Of a DNA stretch of 57,625 bases, positions 47,348-55,773 are shown one piece after another. Under the pieces are notes generated by a model. It did not search any database. It was not told where the DNA came from and saw only the letters and a program-made list of their open reading frames with translations. Position 1 is the stretch's first letter, and each line of letters starts with the position of its first letter. This DNA comes from Pseudomonas sp. Ga0074129 (GTDB lineage Bacteria; Pseudomonadota; Gammaproteobacteria; Pseudomonadales; Pseudomonadaceae), in assembly GCA_001465025.1 (NCBI GenBank), contig LNDO01000052.1, forward strand, positions 1 to 57,625, given 5' to 3'. A program made the position numbers and the translations under genes.

Positions 47348-47839
47348 ATGACTGAACAAGCTAACAACGGCGCCGCTCAGGGCGAACAGAACCCACAGTT
47401 TTCCTTGCAGCGTATTTACGTCCGTGACCTGTCCTTTGAAGCGCCCAAGAGCCCGGAAATCTTCCGTCAGGAGTGGGCGCCGAGCGTTGCCATGGACCTC
47501 AATACCCGTCAAAAAGCCCTTGATGGCGACTTCTTTGAAGTGGTGCTGACCCTTTCCGTGACCGTGAAAACCGGCGAAGAAACTGCCTTTATTGCTGAAG
47601 TGCAGCAGGCCGGTATCTTCCTGATCAAAGGGCTTGATCCAGCGTCCATGAGCCACACCCTGGGCGCGTTCTGCCCGAACATCCTCTTCCCGTATGCCCG
47701 TGAAACCCTCGACAGCCTGGTTGTTCGTGGCTCGTTCCCGGCGCTGATGCTGGCTCCGGTGAATTTTGATGCCCTGTACGCGCAAGAACTGCAACGCATG
47801 CAGCAGGCTCAGGCCGGCGAAGTGGCGACCGCTCACTAA
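47348..47839 (+). CDS. secB: Protein-export chaperone SecB
   Basis: A tetrameric cytoplasmic chaperone that keeps secretory proteins unfolded for SecA. The 163 residues match the family: [19 protein letters not shown], the [11 protein letters not shown] equivalent [14 protein letters not shown], and DALYAQ. A strong terminator follows. Confidence 0.97.
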   Translation: MTEQANNGAAQGEQNPQFSLQRIYVRDLSFEAPKSPEIFRQEWAPSVAMDLNTRQKALDGDFFEVVLTLSVTVKTGEETAFIAEVQQAGIFLIKGLDPASMSHTLGAFCPNILFPYARETLDSLVVRGSFPALMLAPVNFDALYAQELQRMQQAQAGEVATAH

Positions 47840-47880
47840 GCGGCGGCTGGCAAGCGAGCGGTTTAAGCTTCACCGCTTAT

Positions 47881-47908
47881 AAAAAAACGCCCTTCGGGGC
47901 GTTTTTTT
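47881..47908. terminator. Bidirectional terminator between secB and trmL
   Basis: A CGCCC-TTCG-GGGCG hairpin with seven A residues before and seven T residues after. It serves both converging genes. Confidence 0.95.
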
Positions 47909-47949
47909 ATGGCCTGCCATCCTTGGCTGTCGTTATGTTGATTGTCACG

Positions 47950-48414
47950 TTACGTAGCGTCGGCAAAGCCCTGTTGGCGCCAGGCCTCGTAGACCGCTAC
48001 GGCAACGGTGTTGGACAGGTTCAGGCTGCGGCAACCTTCACGCATCGGCAGGCGCAGACGCTGTTCGGGTGGCAGGCTGTCACGTACTTCCTGAGGCAGA
48101 CCGCGGCTTTCCGGCCCGAACAAAAAGGCATCGCCAGGCTGATAGCTGACCTCGTGAAACGCCTGCGAGCCTTTGGTGGTGAAGGCAAACACGCGTGGCT
48201 CACCAAGGCTTGCCAGGCAACTGGCCAAATCCGGGTGGCGTTTGAGTGTGGCGTATTCGTGGTAATCCAAACCGGCACGGCGTAAACGCTTGTCATCCAG
48301 CTCGAAGCCCAGCGGCTCGATCAAATGCAGCTGGCAGCCGCTGTTGGCGCAGAGCCTGATAATGTTGCCGGTATTAGGTGGGATTTCTGGTTGAAAAAGG
48401 ATGACATGAAACAT
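47950..48414 (-). CDS. trmL: tRNA (cytidine(34)-2'-O)-methyltransferase
   Basis: TrmL methylates the wobble ribose in tRNA-Leu. A 154-residue SPOUT protein with the trefoil-knot motifs LFGPESRGLP and RSLNLSNTVAVAVYEAW and the N-terminus MFHVILFQPEIPPNTGNI. The start ATG 48414 shares the tetramer CATG with the start of the divergent gene. Confidence 0.95.
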   Translation of the reverse strand: MFHVILFQPEIPPNTGNIIRLCANSGCQLHLIEPLGFELDDKRLRRAGLDYHEYATLKRHPDLASCLASLGEPRVFAFTTKGSQAFHEVSYQPGDAFLFGPESRGLPQEVRDSLPPEQRLRLPMREGCRSLNLSNTVAVAVYEAWRQQGFADAT

Positions 48415-48844
48415 GCGCGGCTCCGAGCGTGAAGGCGAGCAGTATTCTACAGGCACGCGCCCGCGGCCGTGGGCTCGGGTGATTGCTTCATTGGGTATCT
48501 TTGGGTTTTTGATCGGTTTGATGATCGGTCGTGCACTACAGCCCGACCCACTGTGGCTTGAGCGTGTCGACGTGGTCGATCAGTCCTTGCACCTGTGGTT
48601 CAACGTCGAACCCAGCGTGCTTGAAGAACATGCCACCGGCGTGGTGAACCTGCGGTTTCAGAGTTTCGGGCGCCAATTTAAAGGTCAGGTTAGCGTCAAT
48701 GGTCGCCAGGCCAACTGGCGCTTTGAGCGTGAACGAAGGGATTTGGTTTTGCGGGTAGTGGCGGCTCGTCCCCTGCGCAGCGTGTGGCACGCTGAGCAGG
48801 TGGACGGCGATTGGCGGCTGGTGGTCAGCCTGAGCGAGCAATAA
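48413..48844 (+). CDS. Conserved hypothetical membrane-anchored protein
   Basis: 143 residues with a single N-terminal membrane helix (VIASLGIFGFLIGLMIGRAL, about 23-42) and a C-terminal soluble part of mostly beta pattern (LHLWFNVEPSVLEEHATG, VNLRFQSFG, DWRLVVSLSEQ). I do not recognise a family. The start at 48413 overlaps the trmL start on the other strand; a ribosome site AAGGA lies 11 bases upstream, so the start is not certain. Confidence 0.7.
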   Translation: MRGSEREGEQYSTGTRPRPWARVIASLGIFGFLIGLMIGRALQPDPLWLERVDVVDQSLHLWFNVEPSVLEEHATGVVNLRFQSFGRQFKGQVSVNGRQANWRFERERRDLVLRVVAARPLRSVWHAEQVDGDWRLVVSLSEQ

Positions 48845-49350
48845 AAGAGGGGAATCCCCGGTCTGCCTGTACCAAGGTCCCCAAAACTGGGATTGCTTGA
48901 GTCTATGCAGACTGTGTGCCAGTTTTATTACGCAGGTTCTAAGCCTTGTAAACACTGCCTTTCGGGCGACTTATCGTTCACCTTGGCTGCGCCATAAACC
49001 GATTGCGGTGAACCGTAGCTGTGCATGGGTGCACGGATGGTGCATTGCGTTGGCGCATTTTGCGGTTGCGGATGTTAAGGCGCTGCAACGCCTGCGCTAG
49101 CGCGGTGGGCTTGTGTCTTGCGGTTTGTGTTATACAGTTTGCTTGTGACGCATGGCCTTTTGATGTCGTTTATTTATAAGGGTTTTTGCTGTTTGGGCGC
49201 TGTTGTTATTTGCTAAGGCGGTTGGGGCATCAGCGTGCGAGTCCAGTGATCACTTGAACAGTGTGATGCAGTGGCTTGATCAGGCTCAAAATAGAGCCGA
49301 AGCAGCTATTCTCACGTGCACGTCGTGTTGCATAGTTTGGGCTGCAGTGG
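48845..49350. other. Intergenic region upstream of the MSHA operon
   Basis: 506 bases with no supported gene. It should contain the MSHA promoter; TATACA around 49132 is a possible -10 without a convincing -35. GGGG/CCCC at 48850-48860 forms a small hairpin after the previous gene. Base composition drops to about half AT in 49120-49220. Confidence 0.45.
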
Positions 49351-50286
49351 ATGGGGGTTGTGCAGTTGAAGTGGTTCACGAGAAAAACAACAAAAACTGC
49401 CAAGGGACTTTTGGGTATCGAAACCAGCCCCGAAGGTATTGCCCTGGCCCACGTGCTGCGCGAGCCTGGCCAGCAACCGCGCCTGCTCGAATGTCAGTTT
49501 CACAAAGCTGATGTCTCCGCGCAGCCGGCGCTGCTTAAGCGATTGATTCATGAATTGGGTTTTGTCGGGATGCCCGTCAACCTGCTGCTGCATCCCATCT
49601 CCTATCAAATGCTGCTGCTCGATAGCCCCGATGTACCGGCCAGCGAGTTGCGCGATGCCATGCGCTGGCGTGTTAAAGAGCTGATCAGCGAGCCCATCGA
49701 CAACGTCGTCGTCGACGCCTTCAACCTTCCCGAAGACGCTTACCGCGGCCGTTCACGCATGGCCTATTGCGCCGTGCTGCAGAAGGAGCGGATGAAGGCA
49801 TGGCACACGATGTGCCGTCACGCCGAACTGAAGCTGACGAGCATTGATGTCACCGAGATGGCCTTTCGCAACTTGGGGCTGCTGGCCGGCAGCGAGGGCA
49901 TGAGCCTGGCGCTGCTGCGTTTACGCTCGACCGAAGGGGTCATCACCGTACAGCATGGTGCAGACCTCTATATGGCACGGCGTATTGAGCAGGGGCTGGA
50001 CCAGGCCGATCAGACATTTTCTGCTGTGACGCTGGAGATTCAACGCTCGCTTGATTACTACGAAAGCCAGTTGGGCAAGGGCTATATCAACCGCATGCTG
50101 ATGTTGCCGATGAAGCGCAGTGGCGCTGTTGCCCTGGAGGCGTTGACCAACGGTTTGGCGGTCAAGTTGCAAGCGCTGGATTTACGCGAGCTCTTTCCTG
50201 GGCAGCCTTGCGCTGAATTATCCGAGCAGGAGCAAGCCTATTGCATCGGGGCTGTGGGTGCAGCGCTGCGGCAGGAGGTCGGTTGA
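49351..50286 (+). CDS. mshI: MSHA biogenesis protein MshI (PilM-like)
   Basis: A 311-residue actin-fold (PilM-like) cytoplasmic protein of the MSHA pilus assembly platform. Patterns include LLGIETSPEGIALAHV at the start, RDAMRWRVKELISEP, and LEIQRSLDYYESQ. ATG 49351 has only weak support; GTG at 49360, after GGGGG, is a plausible start. It partners with the PilN-like protein encoded next, whose ATG overlaps its stop (TGATG). Confidence 0.87.
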   Translation: MGVVQLKWFTRKTTKTAKGLLGIETSPEGIALAHVLREPGQQPRLLECQFHKADVSAQPALLKRLIHELGFVGMPVNLLLHPISYQMLLLDSPDVPASELRDAMRWRVKELISEPIDNVVVDAFNLPEDAYRGRSRMAYCAVLQKERMKAWHTMCRHAELKLTSIDVTEMAFRNLGLLAGSEGMSLALLRLRSTEGVITVQHGADLYMARRIEQGLDQADQTFSAVTLEIQRSLDYYESQLGKGYINRMLMLPMKRSGAVALEALTNGLAVKLQALDLRELFPGQPCAELSEQEQAYCIGAVGAALRQEVG

Positions 50287-50894
50287 TGCAAAACCTTAAC
50301 CTCTTCCAGATCGTCCGCAAGCGCCGCACCGGCCCACGACCGGCGCAGATGTGGCTGGGCTTAGGCATCGTCTTGCTGCTGTGCGGGGTGCATGCCGGCT
50401 GGCAGTTGTGGCAATTGCAACAGAGCACGCAGCGCTTGCAGACCATGCTGGCGCAAGCCGAACGCCAAGAAGTTCAGCTGGAGGCGGTGCGTAGCCAATT
50501 TGTTGAGCCGCAGTTGGATACCCGTTTGCCGGAAGAGTTGTCCGCCCGTGAACGCGATAACCGCGAATTACAGCGCCTGATTGCCCACCTGCAATTGCTT
50601 AGCAGCCAACGCAACGCAGGCTTTGTTGCACCGCTGACAGCCCTGACGGCGCAGCACCCGCCAAGCGGCTTGTGGCTGAGCGTCATTAGCCTGCGCGAAG
50701 GCGGGCGGCACATCCGTCTGCAAGGGCGTAGCCAGGATCAAGAATTGTTGCCGCAGTATTTGCAGCGCCTGGGGCAAAGCCCGGTGTTTAGCGGCCGCGA
50801 CTTCGCCCGTTTTGACGTACAGCGCGGCGACGATCAGTTGCTGCACTTCGACCTGTCCTCACAGCAGAAAGATCAGGAGGACGCCGATGAATAA
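50286..50894 (+). CDS. MSHA biogenesis PilN-like protein
   Basis: 203 residues: a short cytoplasmic N-terminus MQNLNLFQIVRKRR that binds the PilM-like partner, one membrane helix (MWLGLGIVLLLCGVHAGW), a coiled coil (residues 45-105) and a periplasmic ferredoxin-like domain. The short conserved N-terminal start (x-N-L-x) is typical of PilN. It is often annotated as a second MshI. Confidence 0.85.
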   Translation: MQNLNLFQIVRKRRTGPRPAQMWLGLGIVLLLCGVHAGWQLWQLQQSTQRLQTMLAQAERQEVQLEAVRSQFVEPQLDTRLPEELSARERDNRELQRLIAHLQLLSSQRNAGFVAPLTALTAQHPPSGLWLSVISLREGGRHIRLQGRSQDQELLPQYLQRLGQSPVFSGRDFARFDVQRGDDQLLHFDLSSQQKDQEDADE

Positions 50895-51567
50895 GTGGCT
50901 GCAGCGCTGGTTGGGTTTGGCGGAGCGCGAGCGTTGGCTGGCTTACGGGGTCGGCTTGAGCCTGCTCGGCATGGTGTATGTGCTGCTGATTGGCGATCCG
51001 CTCAGCGCGCGTTTGAGTCAGCAGCAAAGCAGCTGGCAAGAGGCGCAGGCGCGTGAGCTGGCAGCGGCCACCGCGCTGCAAGACTTGCAGCAGCGCCTGG
51101 CGGCCGATCCGAATCTTCAGTACCGCAGTGCATTGTTGACCGCATCTGCCAGCCGCGAAGCGCTGATCCAGCAGATCGACCAATACACGGCCGAGTTGGT
51201 TACCCCGCAGAAAATGCAAACGGTGTTGCAAGAACTGCTGCGCAAGCAGCCGCAGTTAAGCGTGCTGGCCATGAGCAGTTTCAGTGAGCCGGTGCAGCTC
51301 GTTGCCGCTGAACCGCTGCCCGCGCCATCTGCGGCTGCACAAGCGCCTACGCCGCCGGCCGTGACCCTTTACCGCCACGGTTTGGAATTGCAGTTGGAGG
51401 GCGGTTATTTCGACTTGCTCAATTACCTGCAAGCCGTTCAGGCCAGCGGTTGGCAGTTGAACTGGGATAGCCTGGATTATCAGGTCGGTGAGGCCGGGCC
51501 GGCCAAGGCCAGTATCCGGCTAAAACTCTATACCTTAAGTCGGCATGCGGGGTGGGTAGGTGTTTAG
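50887..51567 (+). CDS. mshJ: MSHA biogenesis protein MshJ (PilO-like)
   Basis: 226 residues with one N-terminal membrane helix (GVGLSLLGMVYVLLIGD), a coiled coil and a periplasmic domain ending in QLEGGYFDLLNYLQAV and LYTLSRHAGW. It forms the inner-membrane platform with the PilN-like protein. It overlaps the previous gene by 8 bases (ATGAATAA). Confidence 0.86.
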   Translation: MNKWLQRWLGLAERERWLAYGVGLSLLGMVYVLLIGDPLSARLSQQQSSWQEAQARELAAATALQDLQQRLAADPNLQYRSALLTASASREALIQQIDQYTAELVTPQKMQTVLQELLRKQPQLSVLAMSSFSEPVQLVAAEPLPAPSAAAQAPTPPAVTLYRHGLELQLEGGYFDLLNYLQAVQASGWQLNWDSLDYQVGEAGPAKASIRLKLYTLSRHAGWVGV

Positions 51568-51883
51568 AGCCCTGTTGTTAAGCCTGCTACTCAGCAGCGC
51601 CGCGCTGGCTGAGACGGTGGGCCTCGATCCAACATTGCCACCGAGCGCATTGCTGCCGACCGCCCCGGTTGATGCCACTGACAGCCATCCATTGGTGCTA
51701 CAAGCCATCATGCGCAGCGCCAACGGCAGCCGTGCGGTAATTGGCGGACAAAGCCTGCGGGTGGGCGAGCGCTATGCCGATGCCCGGGTGCTGGCCATTC
51801 ATGCGCACTCCGTATTGATCGAACGTCAGGGGCAGCGCGTGCTGCTGCGCTTGGCCGAACCTGTTATGCAACCGAGCCGATGA
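51560..51883 (+). CDS. mshK: MSHA biogenesis protein MshK (PilP-like)
   Basis: 107 residues with a signal peptide (MFRALLLSLLLSSAALA). The remainder is a small beta-rich domain (LQAIMRSANGSRAVIGGQSL, VLIERQGQRVLLRL) that links platform and secretin. Starts with GTG at 51560, overlapping mshJ by 8 bases. Confidence 0.85.
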   Translation: MFRALLLSLLLSSAALAETVGLDPTLPPSALLPTAPVDATDSHPLVLQAIMRSANGSRAVIGGQSLRVGERYADARVLAIHAHSVLIERQGQRVLLRLAEPVMQPSR

Positions 51884-53481
51884 TGCCCATGAACAGAATT
51901 TTGCCCACTGCCTGCCTGTTGAGCCTGACCTGCCTGCTTGCAGCCTGCCAGACGTTCAAGGATGGCGATGCGCAACTGTATGAGCAAAGCAACAAGTTGC
52001 TCGATGAAAGTCTCAAACAGGCCGAAGCCGCGCCCAAGGTCATGCCGCCACTGGCGGTGCAAGCGGCGCTGATCCCACCGCTGGATGGCGGTTTCAGCAG
52101 CGGCCCGCGCTTTGACGTAGCCGCCAAAGATATGCCCGCGCGTGAGTTCTTTCTCAGCTTGATGGATGGCGCGGGGCAGAACCTGGTGGTGCACCCGGAC
52201 GTGAGTGGCACCATCACCTTCAGCCTGCGCCGCGTGACCCTCGACGAAGTCCTGGCGGCGGTGCGCGACAGCTATGGCTATGACTTCCGCCGTACCAGTT
52301 ACGGTTATCAGATCCTGCCTAATCAGGTGATCACCCGCAGTTACGATATCAATTACCTCAACCTGCAACGTATGGGGCAAACCGACACGCGCGTGAGTTC
52401 GGGGCAGGTGGAAAGCACCAGTAATAACAGCGGCGGCAACACCAGCAATAACACTGGCGGTGGTAACAGCAACACCGTCACCACCCTCAATGCCAGCCAG
52501 GTGAGCACTTCCAGCAATGTCGATTTTTGGAATGAAGTGCGCCAGGTTGTCGAGATGATTGTGGCGGGCGAAAACAGCAGCGTCATGATCAACCCGCAGG
52601 CCAGCCTGCTCGTGGTGCGCGCCCACAGCGCGGCGCAGGAGAACGTTGCGCGGTTTCTTGAGCAGGCCCAGCTCAATCTCCAGCGTCAGGTGATTCTGGA
52701 AACCAAGATTCTTGAAGTGCAGCTTTCCGATGGTTTTCAGGCCGGCATCAGTTGGGACCAGATCGGTGGCGATGTCAGCAGCAGCCTGGGGGGCGCGGCA
52801 TTAAGTGGCCCGCGGGGCGTGGACGGCGTATTTGGTATGGCTCTTAGTTTGGGCGACTTCACCGGTTTGATTGAGTTGCTGGAAACTCAAGGTGAGGTGC
52901 GTGTGCTGTCCAGCCCGCGCATTTCTACGCTGAATAACCAAAAGGCGGTGATCAAGGTTGGCACGGACGAGTTTTTTGTCACCAACGTGTCGTCCACCGG
53001 CTCGACGGCTACTGCTGGCGGTGTCACCGAGCCGACGCAAGACATCACCCTGACGCCGTTCTTCTCCGGTATTTCCCTGGACGTGACCCCGCAGATCGAC
53101 CAGAACGACACGGTGACGCTGCACGTACGGCCAACCGTCAGCCGGGTTCGCGACCAGAACAAGACCATCACCCTGGGCGAAGACAACGTCTTCAACCTGC
53201 CGCTGGCCCTCTCCACCACACGTCAATCCGACTCCATCGTGCGGGCGCGCAGCGGCCAGGTGGTGGTGATCGGCGGTCTGTTGCAGAGCAACAACGAAAA
53301 CACCGATGCCAGTATTCCTTGGGCCAGCACATTGCCGATTGTCGGCAACCTGTTCAAACAACAGCGCAAGGCTTTGCAGCAAAGCGAATTGGTGATCCTG
53401 ATGCGTCCGCAAGTGGTCAGCGAGGACGTCTGGCTCAATGAGCTGCGCAAAAGTGCGCAGACTTACAAAGAGCTGAGATAG
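51880..53481 (+). CDS. mshL: MSHA outer-membrane secretin MshL
   Basis: 533 residues. A lipoprotein signal (LLSLTCLLAAC, lipobox LAAC) is followed by N-domains (GTITFSLRRVTLDEVL) and the C-terminal secretin domain (ISWDQIGGDVSSSLGG, VRVLSSPRISTLNNQKAVI, VVVIGGLLQSN). An Asn/Gly/Ser-rich linker lies at about residues 175-210. It forms the pilus exit pore. The ATG overlaps the mshK stop. Confidence 0.93.
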   Translation: MMPMNRILPTACLLSLTCLLAACQTFKDGDAQLYEQSNKLLDESLKQAEAAPKVMPPLAVQAALIPPLDGGFSSGPRFDVAAKDMPAREFFLSLMDGAGQNLVVHPDVSGTITFSLRRVTLDEVLAAVRDSYGYDFRRTSYGYQILPNQVITRSYDINYLNLQRMGQTDTRVSSGQVESTSNNSGGNTSNNTGGGNSNTVTTLNASQVSTSSNVDFWNEVRQVVEMIVAGENSSVMINPQASLLVVRAHSAAQENVARFLEQAQLNLQRQVILETKILEVQLSDGFQAGISWDQIGGDVSSSLGGAALSGPRGVDGVFGMALSLGDFTGLIELLETQGEVRVLSSPRISTLNNQKAVIKVGTDEFFVTNVSSTGSTATAGGVTEPTQDITLTPFFSGISLDVTPQIDQNDTVTLHVRPTVSRVRDQNKTITLGEDNVFNLPLALSTTRQSDSIVRARSGQVVVIGGLLQSNNENTDASIPWASTLPIVGNLFKQQRKALQQSELVILMRPQVVSEDVWLNELRKSAQTYKELR

Positions 53482-53485
53482 GCCG

Positions 53486-54415
53486 ATGTATGAAGCCTTC
53501 TTTGGTCTGCACGAAAAACCCTTCGCGCTGACCCCCAACACCGGCTTTCTGGTGCAACTGGCGCCCTATCAGGCATGCCTGAATTTGCTGCGCGTGGCGC
53601 TGGGTGAGGGCGAAGGTTTTATCAAGGTGACGGGCGAAGTGGGCACCGGTAAGACCCTGCTATGCCGCACCCTGCTCAATGAGTTGGAGGCAGAGCGTTT
53701 TCAGCTCGCCTACCTGCCCAACCCGGGCATGTGCCCATTGGGCTTGCGCCAAGCCTTGGCGCGTGAGTTGGGTATTGTCGAGATCGACGGCCTCGACGCG
53801 CAGGCGCTGCTGGACCTGTTGCACCGGCGCTTGATCGAACTGGCCTCCGCTGGAAAAAGCACGGTGCTGCTGATCGATGAGGCGCAGGCCTTGCCCACCG
53901 ATACCCTCGAAGCGCTGCGCTTGCTGACCAACCTGGAAACTGAAACGACCAAGCTGATTCAGGTGGTGTTGTTCGGTCAGCCCGAGCTGGAGGCCACCCT
54001 GGCCCGCCCGGAGTTTCGCCAGTTGCGCCAGCGCATCACCTTTTCCTATCAACTGCGCGCACTGGATGAACGAGACGCCAGCCGCTACCTCAACGAGCGC
54101 CTGGCTGTGGCCGGTTACCGGGGCGATCCATTGTTTGAGGGCGCCGCCGTGCGTCGGCTGGTGCAAGGCAGTGGTGGCATTCCACGCTTGCTCAATATCC
54201 TCGCGCACAAAGCGCTGATGGTGGCTTACGGCGAAGGCGTGCGTCAGGTTAGCGTCAACCATGTACAGCGAGCGGTGGTCGATACCGACGGCGCGCAGCC
54301 TTTTCTGCAGCGCCGCTCGCCTTGGCTGAGGTGGGGTGTGGCTGCCGGCGCGGTGTCGGTTGCCGTGCTGAGCGCCTGGCCTTGGCTTGAGCAGTGGCGG
54401 GAGTGGTTGCCATGA
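53486..54415 (+). CDS. mshM: MSHA biogenesis AAA ATPase MshM (ExeA-like)
   Basis: 309 residues, AAA+ ATPase of the ExeA/GspA family: MYEAFFGLHEKPFALTPN start, Walker A GEVGTGKT, Walker B VLLIDEAQAL, and a C-terminal membrane segment (WLRWGVAAGAVSVAVLSAW). It probably helps assemble the secretin through peptidoglycan. Four bases after mshL. Confidence 0.92.
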   Translation: MYEAFFGLHEKPFALTPNTGFLVQLAPYQACLNLLRVALGEGEGFIKVTGEVGTGKTLLCRTLLNELEAERFQLAYLPNPGMCPLGLRQALARELGIVEIDGLDAQALLDLLHRRLIELASAGKSTVLLIDEAQALPTDTLEALRLLTNLETETTKLIQVVLFGQPELEATLARPEFRQLRQRITFSYQLRALDERDASRYLNERLAVAGYRGDPLFEGAAVRRLVQGSGGIPRLLNILAHKALMVAYGEGVRQVSVNHVQRAVVDTDGAQPFLQRRSPWLRWGVAAGAVSVAVLSAWPWLEQWREWLP

Positions 54416-55773
54416 GCTTGGTCAACGACATGCTGCGCGATTTAGAAAGTCGTCGCGCTGCGCCTAACGAACGGCTGCAACTTGATGGCCTGTATGCCGT
54501 GGACGAGCGCGCCGCCGCACGCCGTGATCGTAGCGCTCGCCTGCGCCGCATTGGCATCGCGGTGCTGGTGCTTATTCTGCTGTTAGTGGTGGGTAGCTTG
54601 CTCTACGGGCGTGTGGTCGGCGAAGCGCCGGAGACCACTGTTATCCCCACAGTGATCGAACCCTCCGCAGCGCTGCAGTCAGTGCAGGTTCTGGACATAC
54701 TGCCGCAGCATGACGCCCGAGGCCTGGTGCTGCAGGTGTTGCTGGATCGCAGTACGACCTATCAGCGGGTTGAAGAAAACGGTTCGGTAAGCCTGCGCCT
54801 CAGTGGTGCGCAGTGGCAGGGCGATGTGCAAAGTGGCCGCGTGCAGCGTGACGGTCGCAGCCTGTCCTGGCGCGTCGAGAACGCCGGCTCGGATGTGCAG
54901 ATTCTAGTGGTGGGTCTGGGTGACAGCCTTGACGTGCGTGATCGCCTTGAGCCTGCCGGTGAACGCTGGATGCTTTGGCTTGAGGTGCCGTTAAACCCCA
55001 TTGCACAGGCCGCTGAACCCGCGCTGGTGTTGGGTCACCTGCCCACGGCGCAAGCGGATATGCCCGCTGCCGAGCCGGCGTTGCCTGCCTGGGTCAGCGC
55101 CCCGGTTCCTGCGCCCACTGCCGAACCCCGCGTGCCTGAAATACGCGCCGAGGCCCCGATTTCCGCACCCGTTGCGCCCGCCCGTAAGGCTGAGGTGAAG
55201 ATTGCCGCGCATCAGCCGGATGCCATAGCGCTGGCGCGGCAGGCCCTGCAGGACGGTGACAGTGCACGCGCCATCAACTTGCTTGAACCGTTGCAGCACA
55301 GCTCAAGCAACCCGGAGGCAAAACGCTGGCTGGCGCGCGCCTATCTGGCGGCCGGTGACCAGCAGCGCTTGCTCGACTGGCTGCCCGCCCAACTGGCGCA
55401 GCAGCCGCACGACAGTGAACTGCGCCTGCTGCTCGCGCGTGCGCAATTGCACGCTGGAGAAACCCGCAGCGCCGTCGCCACGTTGGAGCAAAATCCGCCA
55501 CGTTTAGAGCAGGACCCTACTTACTTTGCCTTGCTCGCTGCCAGCTACCAGCAAACCGAGCAGTGGCAGAACAGCGCCGAGCTGTACCAACGCATGATTG
55601 CCTTACGACCGAGCCAGTCGACCTGGCAGCTGGGTTTGGCGATTGCTCTGGAGCAGCTTGATCAACCGGCCGAAGCAGGCCGCCATTATCGTCTGGCCCT
55701 GCAAGGGTCAGGTCTGGACGACAGCGCCCGCCGCTTCGCCAGTGAACGCGCCACGGCGCTGGGAGGCCGTTGA
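54412..55773 (+). CDS. mshN: MSHA biogenesis TPR protein MshN
   Basis: 453 residues: MSLVNDMLRDLESRRAAPNE start, one membrane helix (IGIAVLVLILLLVVGSLL), a Pro/Ala-rich periplasmic linker, and C-terminal tetratricopeptide repeats (ALARQALQDGDSARAINLLE and the following repeats). The ATG overlaps mshM (ATGA). Confidence 0.88.
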   Translation: MSLVNDMLRDLESRRAAPNERLQLDGLYAVDERAAARRDRSARLRRIGIAVLVLILLLVVGSLLYGRVVGEAPETTVIPTVIEPSAALQSVQVLDILPQHDARGLVLQVLLDRSTTYQRVEENGSVSLRLSGAQWQGDVQSGRVQRDGRSLSWRVENAGSDVQILVVGLGDSLDVRDRLEPAGERWMLWLEVPLNPIAQAAEPALVLGHLPTAQADMPAAEPALPAWVSAPVPAPTAEPRVPEIRAEAPISAPVAPARKAEVKIAAHQPDAIALARQALQDGDSARAINLLEPLQHSSSNPEAKRWLARAYLAAGDQQRLLDWLPAQLAQQPHDSELRLLLARAQLHAGETRSAVATLEQNPPRLEQDPTYFALLAASYQQTEQWQNSAELYQRMIALRPSQSTWQLGLAIALEQLDQPAEAGRHYRLALQGSGLDDSARRFASERATALGGR

